Origin: Neodontobutis hainanensis
Lineage: Eukaryota > Chordata > Actinopteri > Gobiiformes > Odontobutidae
DNA length: 64,000 nucleotides
Direction of reading: 5' to 3'
Assembly (NCBI GenBank): GCA_024349245.1
Contig: JALDNG010000090.1
Span: 216,001-280,000 of the forward strand
Notes under the pieces: model-generated
Databases searched by the model: none
The model's input: only the letters and a program-made list of their open reading frames with translations
What the model was told of the DNA's origin: nothing
Shown: one piece after another, positions 12,201 to 25,175 of the stretch
Position numbering within the stretch: position 1 is the stretch's first letter
Layout: each line of letters starts with the position of its first letter
Made by a program: the position numbers and the translations under genes

Positions 12201-12483
12201 CTTGTTTAATTATTTAGACTATGGGAGATAAGAAAAGTAGTACAAGAAGCACACTGAGTTGTTTCTAAGCATTTATATTTAACCCCAGTGTGCAAAGCTA
12301 TGATGACTCACTTTTACTAGTTTATGTCATCTTTATGAAAAAAAGGAACTTGAAAGAAGAAGGAAGACTGGCTAGTTTAAAGTGAGTTATGGTTAAATAG
12401 GAGCATCCACAAAAACAGCATATTGTGTGGGTTACAGTACTGCAATAAGGACATTTCCCTCATCTTCGTTCAACAGAGACACA

Positions 12484-12925
12484 GATGTCAAACATACAGC
12501 CTGAAGGCCGAAATCCGGGCTACCAGAGTGGACAATCTGGCCCCTGAAAGGAATTTGGAAACAAAGAAAACTACACAGAAGACATTAACTGTAACTAAAT
12601 GTAACTGTAGCTATTCAAGATATACACAAGATGGCAGCAATGCAATTACTCTTTTGCTGTTAAAATTACTCTCTGTGGCACCTCATTAACCAGAGTTTCT
12701 TTGTAAAAAAAAATAGAGTTTTCCCATTCATACTTATTCAGTGAGGTGAATGGGAAACAGCAGCAGTGAAAGTTAGGTGCCTTGTTTCTAACAAAATAGC
12801 ATTAGCATCAAAACCACATTGTGAGGTTGAGTATTATTATAAATAGGTTAACATGCTTTTATTTTGCTGGTACAACCCACTTCTAATCAAACTGGGCTGT
12901 ATGTGGCCCCTGAGCTTAAGAGTAC
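12484..12925. mobile_element. hAT-type MITE (probable)
   Basis: The left end (CAGATGTCAAACATACAGCC, then GAAGGCC) and the right end (minus strand ACTCTTAAGCTCAGGGGCCA, then CATACAGCCC) form the imperfect inverted repeats common to hAT MITEs in fish. There is no coding capacity inside. The boundaries are approximate and no clear 8-bp duplication was confirmed. Confidence 0.45.
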
Positions 12926-13767
<842 letters not shown>

Positions 13768-13867
13768 TGGCCATGACTATTTTTTTTCTGCTGTTAGACA
13801 TTGTCAAGTGCAGGATATAACAGCAAGTACCTGTTGTTAATTTTTTTCATTGGAAAATTATGATAGA

Positions 13868-14460
13868 GTCAGGGCGACATCTAGTGGATCCCACAGGTCA
13901 CTACAGTTAACAAGAAGCTACTGTGTGGTTCGGCAGCACTGTCAAGGACCGCAAACGCCTGCAGAGAGTGGTGAAGACTGCACAGTAGATCACCAGGACT
14001 CCACTGCCCTCTCTGCAGAGCATCTACCACTGCAGAGTCCACAAAAGAACTGCTTCCATCCTCAAAGACCACTCCCACCCCCAGCACTGTTCACACTTCT
14101 ACCCCCAGGACAGAGGTGCAAAAGTGTGAAATGCAGGACTTCAAGACTGAAAACCTCTTTCTTTACCTCTGCCATCAGACTCCTAAACCGCCGACAGGAG
14201 TTTGCAAACATGGACACAACTGTTTGCATTGATTTACACTTTTGCTTTTTTCTCATTAATTATTTTCAGAACTGCACTACCTCACTTTTTATTGGCTTTG
14301 CTGTATTTGCACTACCTCTATTTGTTTTGCTTTTATTTTTTATTTCTATTTTTATTTAACTTTACTATACAGCATTTTATTGTGGACAGCAAAGTAAGAA
14401 TTTTATTTAGCAAGTAAAACATGCTTTCTTTCTGTGCACATGACAATAAACACTTGACTC
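13868..14460 (+). mobile_element. non-LTR retrotransposon 3' fragment (jockey-like LINE)
   Basis: Reading frames on the plus strand, with shifts, encode the C-terminal signature of fish jockey-like LINE polymerases. These include a KDRKRLQRVVKTAQ-like stretch near 13945, a KRTASILKDHSHPQH-like stretch near 14045, and SRLKTSFFTSAIRLLNRRQE at about 14140-14200. The reverse transcriptase core is absent (5' truncated). The AT-rich 3' part ends near ACAATAAACACTTGACTC. Confidence 0.7.
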
Positions 14461-16707
14461 TTTAAATAGCAGACTTTTTTTCCTCTTTAAAGAAGAGCAT
14501 GACTGACTGTCTCCTGAGCAGCATAAGAACAAAAGTTTCAGTGTTAGCATCCATTCACTTACACATACAACCATATATGTGTCCTTTTGGGTCTTTAGGA
14601 CAGAATTAAAATGAATGTAAATTAAGTATAAAAAAGACACTTGTTTAGAAGTGGTGGAGATGTGTTTTTGCAAAAGAACTTAACTTTCTATGACCAGGAT
14701 GGATTTACAATCATATTTTTTATGTCTAATGTTCAGAGTATTGGAGGCCTCCAAGTGCGTGTCACCTGCTGTCACCCCAATATATATAGAAACATATTTT
14801 GCAAATATAAAATTACAAAAAAAAACTAGAATAGGTCTTAAGGTGACTTCTGTTCGGCTGTGTCTGTTTTGAGCCACTGGATGTCACTATAACCACAGTA
14901 ATGTCAGTCAAGTGTGTCAGTGTTCATTGTCAAATCCTAACTCCACAAGTCTAACACAAGAGTATGACAGGATTTTATTGACAATCTATTCTTCCTGGAT
15001 GCTGATTTGAACATGTTCTTCTGTAGCTGTACATCAGCGAGCATTTTGAATAGCCTATTTTGTTCATGCTGTTAGTTTTGACATTTTCCTTTGCAGTTTT
15101 ATCCTGGAAATGTGGGTTGTCATCTGTGTACCTCTGTCTAAGCCATTATGCAAGAAGTAAGTATCGTGCAATTTCAGAACCAATGTGAGAAAACGTTTGT
15201 GGGGCTAAAAATATAACTTTTCTACAGATATAGCATCATTCAACATAAAACTGATAACATAAAATAAATATGTACATTACATCCACCTCCTTCTTTTTTT
15301 TTTTTTTTGGGGTTAGAAAATTTCCTTTACTGGACTTGACTCAGTACTTGTGACATAACCTGACCTAAACATGTCCACATGATGGGAATGGACAGTCTGA
15401 CATGTCCCGAGCATATACTACATGAGAAAGAGTGATGGCAAATTATGTAAAGTGGACTGGAGTGACACAGATCAAGGGCTGCTTTGCATATTGGATCTGA
15501 GTCATCAGGGGGGCAACTACTCAGTGTCTGAGGGATATTCAGCAACAATTTTGACTATCCCCCTAAAAAAAACAAAAAACAACAACTAATAAATAAATAA
15601 TCAAGGTTTATTTTAAAGTATATCAGCCACTTTAGTGCTACCATAACTATACTGGATGTACATTCATATTATTAACAATGTTAACAAATAAAACGTTACG
15701 ATTAAGAAACACAAATAAAGAAAAAAAAATTAATTTTTATTATGATTCCAAGTAGGAACCAGCTCTCATTCTATAGCGCTTTTTGTGGAATGTTTATGCA
15801 CTGAGATTGAAAATAAATAAGCATTGCTTATTTCTTGCTTACACTCAATTGTATTGATTTATGTTGTTTGTTCTCTCTCTTTCTTTCTCTCTGAAATTGG
15901 TTGGCCCTTATATGTTCCATGTGTTTAAAATCTGGCCCAATTGAATTTGTAATTGAATAGGCCTGGAATACGGCATTTGATTTCTGTATTCAAATTTTAG
16001 CCTACACCTTATTTTGATCATTTAAAAGTTTTATTTAACCATGTTATTTATTTGATTCAAAAACTTTTTTTCTGCTGAATGTTGAAATGTAAATAGCCTA
16101 TGATCAAAAAGGAATCAATATCAGGTTATGACTATAAATTTGTTTTGGCATATTTGGCATATTGCAAAAAACAAAAGAAAAATAATAAGTAACACAACAT
16201 ATTAAGAAGAGCTACGAGATATATTAGGCTACAAGCTATAAAAAATTAAATCTACAATGAATTTACAAAGATATAGGCCTATAAGGTCAGTAACAGAAAG
16301 TAATGTGCATCAACATGATGTAGCCTAGCCTATGTACAGAACAGTGCTAATGACAGGTACTGCTAAAAAGTGTGGAGTGTGTCTTTAAAGTGTAACAGGG
16401 ATAAAGAGATAAGTCCAACACATGGATGTATTGTTGTTCTAACCATCCATACAGGCCAGAGAGATGAACCGAAGGCTTCGGCCTGAGGAAAGGTGCTTAA
16501 AGAGTCTGTGTCCAGGATGAAAGGGGTCTGCCACAATCCAGCCTGCACACCCCAGTGACCTGTAGGCCTATTTCAATATAAGTTTGTTTTTATATGTTAG
16601 TGCTTATCAATATCAGATTCTTGACCAAAAGTACAAAGGGTTTCTGCAGTTTAAATCTGAGAACAATGTTGCAATACAAATTGAAAATCTTATTTTGAAG
16701 GAACTTT
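14461..16707. other. intergenic, AT-rich, no gene recognised
   Basis: I found no exon with domain similarity, no structured RNA and no complete mobile element. There are short homopolymers (T-run near 15293-15308). Minus-strand frames of up to about 90 codons here lack any recognisable composition or splice context. Confidence 0.4.
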
Positions 16708-19310
16708 TTATTGAAGAACTGAGACGGTACGCCGTTTGAGCTGAAACCGTGGCTTCTTCTCCTGCTGGACCGGAGTTTCTTGGGTCTGTTCACGGCAGCG
16801 GGGCTGTGCTGAGGCAGCAGCCTGAGGCACTGTGGGTGTGGGACACACGTCATGTTAATTTAGAAATTTCTACATAACTCCACACACCAAGAGGTGGGTT
16901 GGGATCTATATCTAATGATAAATGTCTCAAAGGGGCTGCTTCACCTTTGGGCTTTTGCTCAATTGCCATAATCTTTCTGTCCTCCCTCTCTGGGTAGACA
17001 GAGTTGAGATTTGAAAAAAGCCTTCAAACAAGCACGTGCTCTTATTGTTGCTCTTTTCTCTTCAAAAAATCGACCCCGTTTTCGCTCTGGGGAGCTGCTG
17101 CTCTCATGGGCCTTTTTTAAAACCTCTGAATAGGGCCTTTTTCTTAGGGTCCCAGATCAGACTTGCATCCTTCTCTTTGGGATGTGCTCAGTTTGAGCTG
17201 GTGCAGTGGCATGCTGTTTTAGGAAACAAACAATTATTTCCAAACAAATCACTAAAAGTAATATCTGTGAAGATGACATCACACAGAAAAAATGCTCATT
17301 GAATACATATGATTGAAGTTTGTCTTACCTCCAAAAACTGAATAGTGTTGTGTTTCTGAACACTCAATATTTTCATGTGCCCTTTGGACCCTAGATGTGA
17401 CTTGGTTGTCTTGGTATATTTGGCAGTAGTCCTCTCTCTCTGGAGTGCTGATGGTAATATGGTCATTTTGTGCCAATGGTGAAGGAGCATAGAATTGTAT
17501 TGTTATATATATTAGAAACATCTGTACGCCAAAAGACCAAAACAGGAAATAAACACAGCTGCATTCATGTGAAAACAACAGGAAAATGATTATCTAAGTT
17601 GGACAATGCATGGGAACTGTGGCATAAATTGTAACTGCTATTCAGAAAATAATCTCAAAATTTAATGCTTGGCTTTTCATAATCAATAAGGCTGAAGTTT
17701 TGATCATTTATATACCTCACTACTATTTTGCTTAAATGTAGGTTAGACTTAAAGCTGCACCTAGTAAGTCGAGTGTCTACAACTATGGCCATTTCTAGGA
17801 CTAAACATTGGCAGAAACCCCAGACAATGGTCCCATAAACGGTCAAAATCAAAGGCCAAACCCAGGACTAAACTCACGAGTTACAATGCACACAGCTATA
17901 TGTAGATGAAGTATTCTTGTGGACACAATAGATGTTGGAATATAACCCACAAATAAAATCTTGTTATATTCACCATTTTCAGCCTGACTCAAAACAAAGC
18001 CACTTGAAAATCTGAGACAGACGTTTGGCTTACCCTTGTGAATGGACTGTCCTGGTTGCTATCTGGGCACTTATTCATTTCCCAGATTTGACATTGTGCT
18101 GGTCTTGGTGTGCTCAAGTGTCTCGGGGCAAAGCTGACAATGTATTCAGCTGGCATTGGACGAATCTGTTTTAGGTAATACACAATTTAATAATCATACT
18201 AAATGTACTCAAGTATTAAGTATCATCTCAGTGCATATTAAAGTGTTTGGCATGTAGCCTTCACAAGGACTAATCTAGGGCTATGCCAGGAATGCCCCCT
18301 AAAGCTAGGAATAAGAATCCAGAGACATTGTGTCTCCTTTAACCCATAAATTCTACAACATTGTGTGTGATGTACAACTGTGTGGCAGTTGGCCTAATAT
18401 AGTATAATATCCACAGCTTACATACTAACTTTTATACAGACAATAAAGATACAGAATAAATCTGGTGGATTTTTGTGTCTCTGCCATATAATACATCCTG
18501 GCTTGACTTACACAACACATCAGTGATAAGTTTGGCTTACTTTTATGTTCAGTAACTTGTTAATATTAGATGGCGCCGGAATCGGTTTGGATCTCTGGCC
18601 TTCATCGTGGTTTTGTTTGTGGGTCTGTTCTTGACTTGCTGGGAGTCTTTTGGTGGGGTAAATCTTTGGCAATAGTGCATAGCAGAAATCTGTCTTCAGA
18701 CAAAGTGTTGTTTTTTTAGCCCAAAGAACAGATGTACTGAGGGTGTGTTTCAGGAGATATATTATACATTAGAAACATTTACACACAAACACATGTCCAA
18801 TAACCAAAGATTATTTATAAGATAATATAAGATTAAATAATTTCTAAATATCACACACACACACACAATATAACAGCACGTTACGATCTAACTTAACCTA
18901 AAAGCAACACAACACACTATGTAAAGATAAGATTCTAACAATATGAAAGTGTGTGGGAGAAAATGTAACACAATTTAACTGGTTCAACACATGTACTGTT
19001 TAAGAAATTGTGGCGTAACAAACATATTACTGGAAAACCATTCCTTTTGTTTCTCCAGCTCATCCTCTGGAAACAGTGGTAACAGTTCATTATGTAGAGA
19101 GATGGCCTCCTCACACAGTGTGTTCACATTATCCAAAAGTGAGGGGATTTGTGTGGAATTTTTCTTAGATTTCATTAGATTTTTTATTTGTGGTATGAGT
19201 GCAATCTTTTTACATTCTGAAGCCGTTCCACTTTTCTTTGTACGCCTTTGACGTGAGTTCGACTTCTCGCTTTTCTCTTTCCATTTTTGGACATCCGGCA
19301 GCAATGCTCG
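16708..19310 (-). CDS. unrecognised multi-exon coding candidate
   Basis: I do not recognise this protein. Four minus-strand blocks are open. Block 1 lies at about 18996-19310 (charged, with NVNTLCEEAISLHNELLPLF and DELEKQKEWFSSNMFVTPQF). Block 2 ends at 18034 before GTAAGCC; its frame is open from 18165, with acceptor CAG at about 18140 or 18166. Block 3 lies at 17329-17521, with acceptor TACAG and donor GTAAGAC. Block 4 lies at 16708-16829, with acceptor CCCACAG and ending in TAA. Blocks 2, 3 and 4 join in phase, and the final residues are PRFQLKRRTVSVLQ. Problems: block 1 has no in-frame ATG near its start, its donor (CA|GTACATG) fits block 2 only with the downstream acceptor, and the stop codon lies inside an AATAAA. 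The LCEEAISLHNELLPLF-KQKEWF section recalls coiled gag-like proteins of retroelements, so a domesticated or decaying element is an alternative. Confidence 0.35.
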
Positions 19311-19914
19311 TTCGACGCATTTTTAGTTCCTCACGTGAACCAAAGCAGTCAAAAATCACAAAGCGAATTCAAACATTTGTGTGCATTGCTTTTAACATTC
19401 AAACATTTCAACAGCTGGAATCCAGAACACACACATCGAAGCCACGAGGCTGCGACCTCATCAGTACCATATCAAGCACGGAGAAATAGCGCCGCCAGTA
19501 GGCCTGTGCTTTAATTACCCCTCGCATCCTCCATGTAATTCAACGTGCTTTCAGTTTGCACATCAGCACAACCTCAATCCACAAAACACAAAAACAGGTG
19601 AGCTTACCTGTGGCAGGTGAGTGAATGGCGTGGTGTGTAGATGCTTTTCATTCTCCTGCTAATACTTGGCATGCGTCCTGGTTCTTTGGCTCCTTTTTTG
19701 TTGACAAAATTGTAGCGTACTCCTATTGCCGCTGAGAGGTTGGGATGGGTCATACATAGATTTGTGACACGCTATTGAAATCCTTATTGTGAACAGAGAC
19801 ACTTGATTCAGGATGCTTTACAGTGATTTATTGAAAGAACACTCAGCTATCACAGCGAATACTGGTGGAAAAGGACAAAGGCATGGATAAACGTGACTCT
19901 ACACCGGGAAAAAA
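19311..19914. other. intergenic, no gene recognised
   Basis: This lies upstream of the coding candidate at 16.7-19.3 kb and could contain its first exon or promoter. CpG content is modestly higher near 19270-19330 and 19430-19500. No exon could be supported. Confidence 0.3.

Positions 19915-19952
<38 letters not shown>
19915..19952. repeat. (CA)n microsatellite
   Basis: About 19 uninterrupted CA dinucleotides. Confidence 0.97.
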
Positions 19953-19954
<2 letters not shown>

Positions 19955-20617
19955 GCACACACCCGTCGCCTACAGTGAGTCATATCCATGGTTTGAGGCA
20001 GTACTCTCTGGACTCATGCATAATAGACACTTGTAACATAGAATAAATAAGACCTAGTGGAATGGACTGACTCAAAATGTTTGGAGAGCAAGCTTTTTCT
20101 GGGAGGTCCCCAAAAATTAAACATTTTGAATAAAAGTCAGTAGAAAGAGACATCATTTGACTGAGTGCATTCTATTGGTCATAATAGCAGGACAGAGAGT
20201 GGGACATGATCAGCCCCAGTGCAGAGCTTCAATGTACGGACTTTTATTCAGTATTTTTCCAACCTTGTGATCTCTTTGTAATGGGTCCTTCTGCTAAATA
20301 CTGAGGGCATGCCATTGTCTATATTAACTAGATCACTAAGTAAGTATGTTTGCAGCTGAAACTTTCTTAGTAAAATAGTAAATCAACTCAATTTGGAATG
20401 TTTTCTGTTAGCTTTAGTTTTGTTTGTGTCAGATTTATTCCAGCAGCATTTCATCACTGCATCAACTATTAATACAAACAGAGGCAGACTTTCATTCATG
20501 TGGGTAATAGAAGGTATGAACTAAACACAATAATACATGTATATACAATATATCTGAGCCCTGTTTTGGCCTCACACTGGCGCTCTCTGTTTGGGATGCA
20601 CATCTTCTCTGATTCAC

Positions 20618-20727
20618 AGTAAAGCCTTCAGCCCTGAGTGGATGCGAGAGGGCTGATGTGAGCCAAACACAGGCTTCTCTAAATGTATCTGCCAAGACGT
20701 CTAAGAACTGAATTTCTACAGGGAGTG
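20618..20727. repeat. diverged direct repeat, copy 1
   Basis: This aligns by eye with 20961-21070: AAGCCTTCAG, then GAGTG and GAxGTGAGC, ACA-GC and TAAATGT in the same order and orientation, followed by GAACTG-ATTTC-ACAGGGA. On the minus strand both copies encode similar short peptides (ACVWLTSALS.PLRAEGFT and ACVLLTSASS-LRPEGFT), which reflects the DNA similarity. It is not a known family to me. Confidence 0.55.
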
Positions 20728-20960
20728 TTTGGAAGCGCGCGCTAAATATTTATGGTTTATACTTTGAAAAGCATAGTTTAAGGATTGCAACTAAAGCTTT
20801 GTACAATCAGACAGCATAAAAAATGAAAATCTTACAAACCCTTGAAGGATTATGATTAAAAAATGTGCTCATGTTACGCCGGCGATAAATTCTAACTCTT
20901 CTCACTGTGTTCAGACAAACTTCAGTGGCATCAGCTTTTGTTTTGATTGAACTCGAAGTG

Positions 20961-21070
20961 AAGCCTTCAGGTCGGAGTGAGCTCGCCGACGTGAGCAGGA
21001 CACAAGCTGTGAGTAAATGTGCGAGGACCATGTCAACTTGTCAAAAAAAAGAACTGTATTTCAACAGGGA
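20961..21070. repeat. diverged direct repeat, copy 2
   Basis: This is the partner of 20618-20727, about 340 bp downstream in the same orientation. Both copies are followed by an A-rich stretch and a block ending in ACAGGGA. It may be an old tandem duplication or a small non-autonomous element. Confidence 0.55.
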
Positions 21071-21341
21071 ACATTCACACTTGTGAAATATTCATGAATT
21101 ATATTAGAAAAAAAAGTTTCTTTTACTTTACTTTTTTTTTTTTAATGGTACCTTGTGCCATCATTGCAATAATTTGCAAGATGGACTCTTGGGTCTGTAG
21201 CAGGCATTTACAGTCATTATAATGTCAACCTTCCTGGGTCCCTAAACAGTTTTATTTTATTTTATTACTTATTTTTGCATAACTTTGATGCATATGGCAT
21301 AACATTTTTAACATTCTTTCATATGTCTTTTAAACAGAGAT

Positions 21342-21570
21342 GGGTGGCAGTATAGCTCAGTGCGTAGAGCGGTCGTCCTTCGGCCGGCGGGTGGGCGGTT
21401 CACTCTCTGCTTGAAACATCCCAAGACATCATAACATCTTGGGCAAGACACTTAACCTACATTACCTCCAGTGATGTTCTGTAACACTGGTAATAGTTTA
21501 ATGTATGTAAAGTGCTTTGAGTGCCTACTACAGTAGGTGGAAAAGTGCTATATAAAGACTATTATTATTA
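21342..21570 (+). mobile_element. tRNA-derived SINE
   Basis: The tRNA-like head has GGTGGCAGTATAGCTCAGTG (A box) and GGGCGGTTCACTCTC (B box). It is followed by the body TCTTGGGCAAGACACTTAAC and the 3' part GTAAAGTGCTTTGAGTG, then GTGCTATATAAAGACTATTATT. It is the same family as the copies near 26963, 29530, 36048 (reverse), 40403, 45155 and 56187 (reverse). Confidence 0.85.
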
Positions 21571-24500
21571 AACAAAAAAGTGCCATCAGTGTTGTATCTC
21601 TTTGGCTTTTATGTGCCATTGACTTCCATTCAAAATGTACTTTTTCAAAACACTACCATTGCAAACTTTTTGTTTTCTTATAATCAGAACAATGTTTTTA
21701 AGTGTTTACATTGACATGTTCCGACTGCTAAACGTCCTACAGTCTTGTTCAGAAGAGTCACGTGATGTTACTGTGACATGTGTTTTCAGCTGATTTATAC
21801 AGGTTTTTCAGGCGGACTGGGACTTATTTTCAGCCCAGAACCATTTATATCTTAGACCAGCACTTATTAAATCTTTCGCTAAAGATTACATGATATCATG
21901 AAATTGATATTGATTGATATTTACAAATTGATTGAGTAAAATTATGAGTAAAATTTGTGAATTTACCGGCCCCAACATCACAGACTGAAGGCTTTAAAAC
22001 AGAATTAATGTCAAAAATAGTTTATAAAGCCAACCTTTACTCTTTTCATGTCTATAGTATGGGCCCAATTTAGGGGGGGGGGCCTAAATTGGTGGGTTTT
22101 GCCTCTGTTTTGAGACAAACCCCTCAACAGGCTGCTGCTCCACACTTGTATACAGGCCTTTGTGTAAAATATTGACAGTTATGGGCAGTGGCCCCTCTCT
22201 GAGCTCAGGACTAAGATCTACGTTTTAGAATTGAACAAGAACAAGAACAATAGAAGGCACATACTTCGTTAGGGTTACGTTAACATACTTATACTTCCCA
22301 TACTTATACTTACATGGTAATGATATTAACATACTAGGCACATAGAACTACACTGCAAAAGGAGGAAATCATTAATCTGGAGACCATTATTCAAAACGTG
22401 GTTTATATTTATAAATATGCTCTGTGTTTATGAGCTCTATTTCTGGCAGAAACTACTTTGCACTCATTTACAAGACAGAAACTGACGCGCTTAGACAACA
22501 CACACAGACCTGAAACTGCAACTTTCACCTTTGACTTGATCCTTCATGTAGCATCTTCATGTATTAACCGGTCTCGTAGGCTGCTGCAGGAGAATTCCAG
22601 GTCACTGCAGCTCAGATGTGGACTAAAGAAAGTGGCACCGGTGTTCCGGATTAACCCGTGATCATGGAATCTGGTAAGGTACATTTACATTTTGCCTTAT
22701 TGTGTACAGATGTGTTTAATGCTAACTTGCCCGCTGTTGTCTCTTGCAGATTCAACACAAACAGCGTAGGTCAACTTGTGCAACATAATTTGTGAAAAAA
22801 GTTGAAAAAATATGACTGCAACTAAGAGCAAATAATAGTGTTACTTACCTATAACACACTTTAATAAATAAATACAATAAAGGTGGTAAAACTCACCTAA
22901 ATGAGTTTCAATCCCCCTTCTTTCAAATCACAAACAAACACAAGACCAGCTCCTAAACATTACATGGAGCCAAAGTGTTTAGAAAGGACACCCATGTTAA
23001 CAGGTGACAATCAAAACTTTGAAAAACAAAAGCGTGCAAACACTGCTAAACAAGTGCACTCCAGTAGGTAGCCTTCATGAATTCCTTTTGCCTTATTTAG
23101 GCCTACGTAAAAAGTGATTTCAGTGATAGGGCAATAAATGATCCATCTGTCACTCGCAGATCAAATAGCAGAGATCAAAATGCCTTAGGCCAGGCTAAGC
23201 TTAATTTTTACTTTGTAACAGCATTTAAAAGATGTCAGAGGGTACAATGTGTGAATTCCTCATTCCTCAGCTGTTTAGTGAATCTTAAAAAGATTAGAAA
23301 GCATTGATTTATTTTTATGTAAGATTGTGTTTAATAAAGAAATAGACTTTTCTTGAAGCACATGGCTCATAGCCCTGGGCAGTAATAGGAACAAAAAACA
23401 GAAAGTATTGAAACCTTCACCTGGGGTTTCATGGAGCTTTAAATGTCAATGTTTCCACGATAAACATTGGGTGAATTCACTGGTGAAAGCATTTTGAATT
23501 ACATGATTGTTCCATGTGGTTCAACCCTATTAAAAAATGTTACACACCGCACTCTATACTATAAACTATAGCAATGCAGTGTGTTTAATCAAACCCATTC
23601 TGACTAATAGCTCAAACTTATAATGTGGATGACAGCTCATACATGGCTGAGCTCCAACACACCTTTATAATATAATGAGAAAGAAAACCAATGTGGCCTT
23701 GTAGATGAGACGTCAAGAAGTGCTGTCCTCACTGCTTCTGCTCCCTTTAGCAAAAAAACCCCGACTAAAACATATTAATATGGATGAGATTAGAGCGGTC
23801 GGAGGAAAGTGCCAGCCCTCCGGGGCTGAACTACAAATCTATAGTGCCATCACGCTCCCCCACACACCGGCCCCTCCCTCCTTTTCTACTTTACTTATTT
23901 CCTCCCCTCCACTGCTTGCCCCGAGACGAACGGTCCCCGAGGTGCCCCAATCAGCTGGATGAGACTATATCACAGTTAACAGCTCTCTTCGAGGCATCCC
24001 TGGCTCGACGCCACCGGGAGGAGGAATTACAGGTTCTCCAGTCTTAATGAGAGTAATTGGGTTCTTGGGCAGGAAAAGCCTCTTCATCGTAAAGCTCAGT
24101 CATTTTCATTACGGTGGCACAGGTCCTTGTAGCTGTCGACTTTTAGGGAAACAACAGCAAGTGGCGATGTGAACCAACGGAAAGGCTCTTAAATGCCATG
24201 TACTTAAATTTTTTATTTGTAGGAAAAAAATTGTATGTGGCCGAAACAAATATTACTACATACAGATTTATGAATGGCTGCTGGATGACATACTTCAAGC
24301 ACTCGGAAAAATATGTCTAACAAAAGCATCTGGAATCTGCTGTGCTTTTAACAATAAGCAAACTGAAACAATTGGTGGATCAGAAATCACAATAGCTTAA
24401 ATGTACAAGAAATATTTGGGTCAATTGATTAGTGTGCAGCAAACTTGTGGAAATTAGCTTTTTAACACTCAACTGTCTGTATAACATAAGCTCTTGGTGA

Positions 24501-25170
24501 GGTAATCAGTACATTTATAATTGACTAAAAATGCCAAATTCTTCTAAAACAAGTGGAAATATGAGAACCATATACAAGTGCGTGCTGTTAGTGAGTGGAT
24601 AGAGAACAAGTGGCTCCATATTTAGCGTTTCTATTTATACAAGCAAATAAGCTGCACCAGCTCAAGGTTTATGTCATGAGACATGGAGACACTATTCATC
24701 ACTAGAAAACTAGCTGAGGAAACTCCTTATTGCATGTTGAAGCAGGGGGCTTTATCAGTGCAGTGTTAATATTTAAGAATTCACAGAGAGCATCTGTGAC
24801 AGAGTTTTTTTTGTCTGTTCTGTTTGTTTGCCGCGAGCTCAGTGTTGGGGGCGGGGCCAAGATGCACTGCTGCTGCAGCCACAGGAACAGATCGGTATCA
24901 GTAGAGAGATCAGCGGCAGATTAGAGGAAACAGAAGCTTTTCTGTCCATCCGTTTGAGTGGTGGTGGTTTTATAGGAGGATATGAATCTTATAGCACAGC
25001 AAAATAAAGCTAAGCTCACGTTAAAATAAATATTAGTAGCCCTTTCATGAGCATCTGAAGTAGCAGCCCCTGAGAAGCAGATTTAGTGGAACAAAGACAG
25101 GATTCACTGGTCTGTAATGTCTATACATGTCTTTTTAGTTAATATCTACAATATTCCTTTTGCTATTTTA
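21571..25170. other. intergenic, no gene recognised
   Basis: Mostly AT-rich unique sequence. A GC-richer block at about 23780-24050 has two overlapping short plus-strand frames with no recognisable domain and could be conserved non-coding DNA. A G-run occurs at 22073-22082. No exon with matching splice sites was identified on either strand. Confidence 0.4.
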
Positions 25171-25175
25171 TTATT

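Noticed and set aside
18566..18660. AGATGGCGCCGGAATCGGTT, like the 5' end of some LINEs
   Set aside because: No downstream LINE coding sequence; the motif alone is insufficient.
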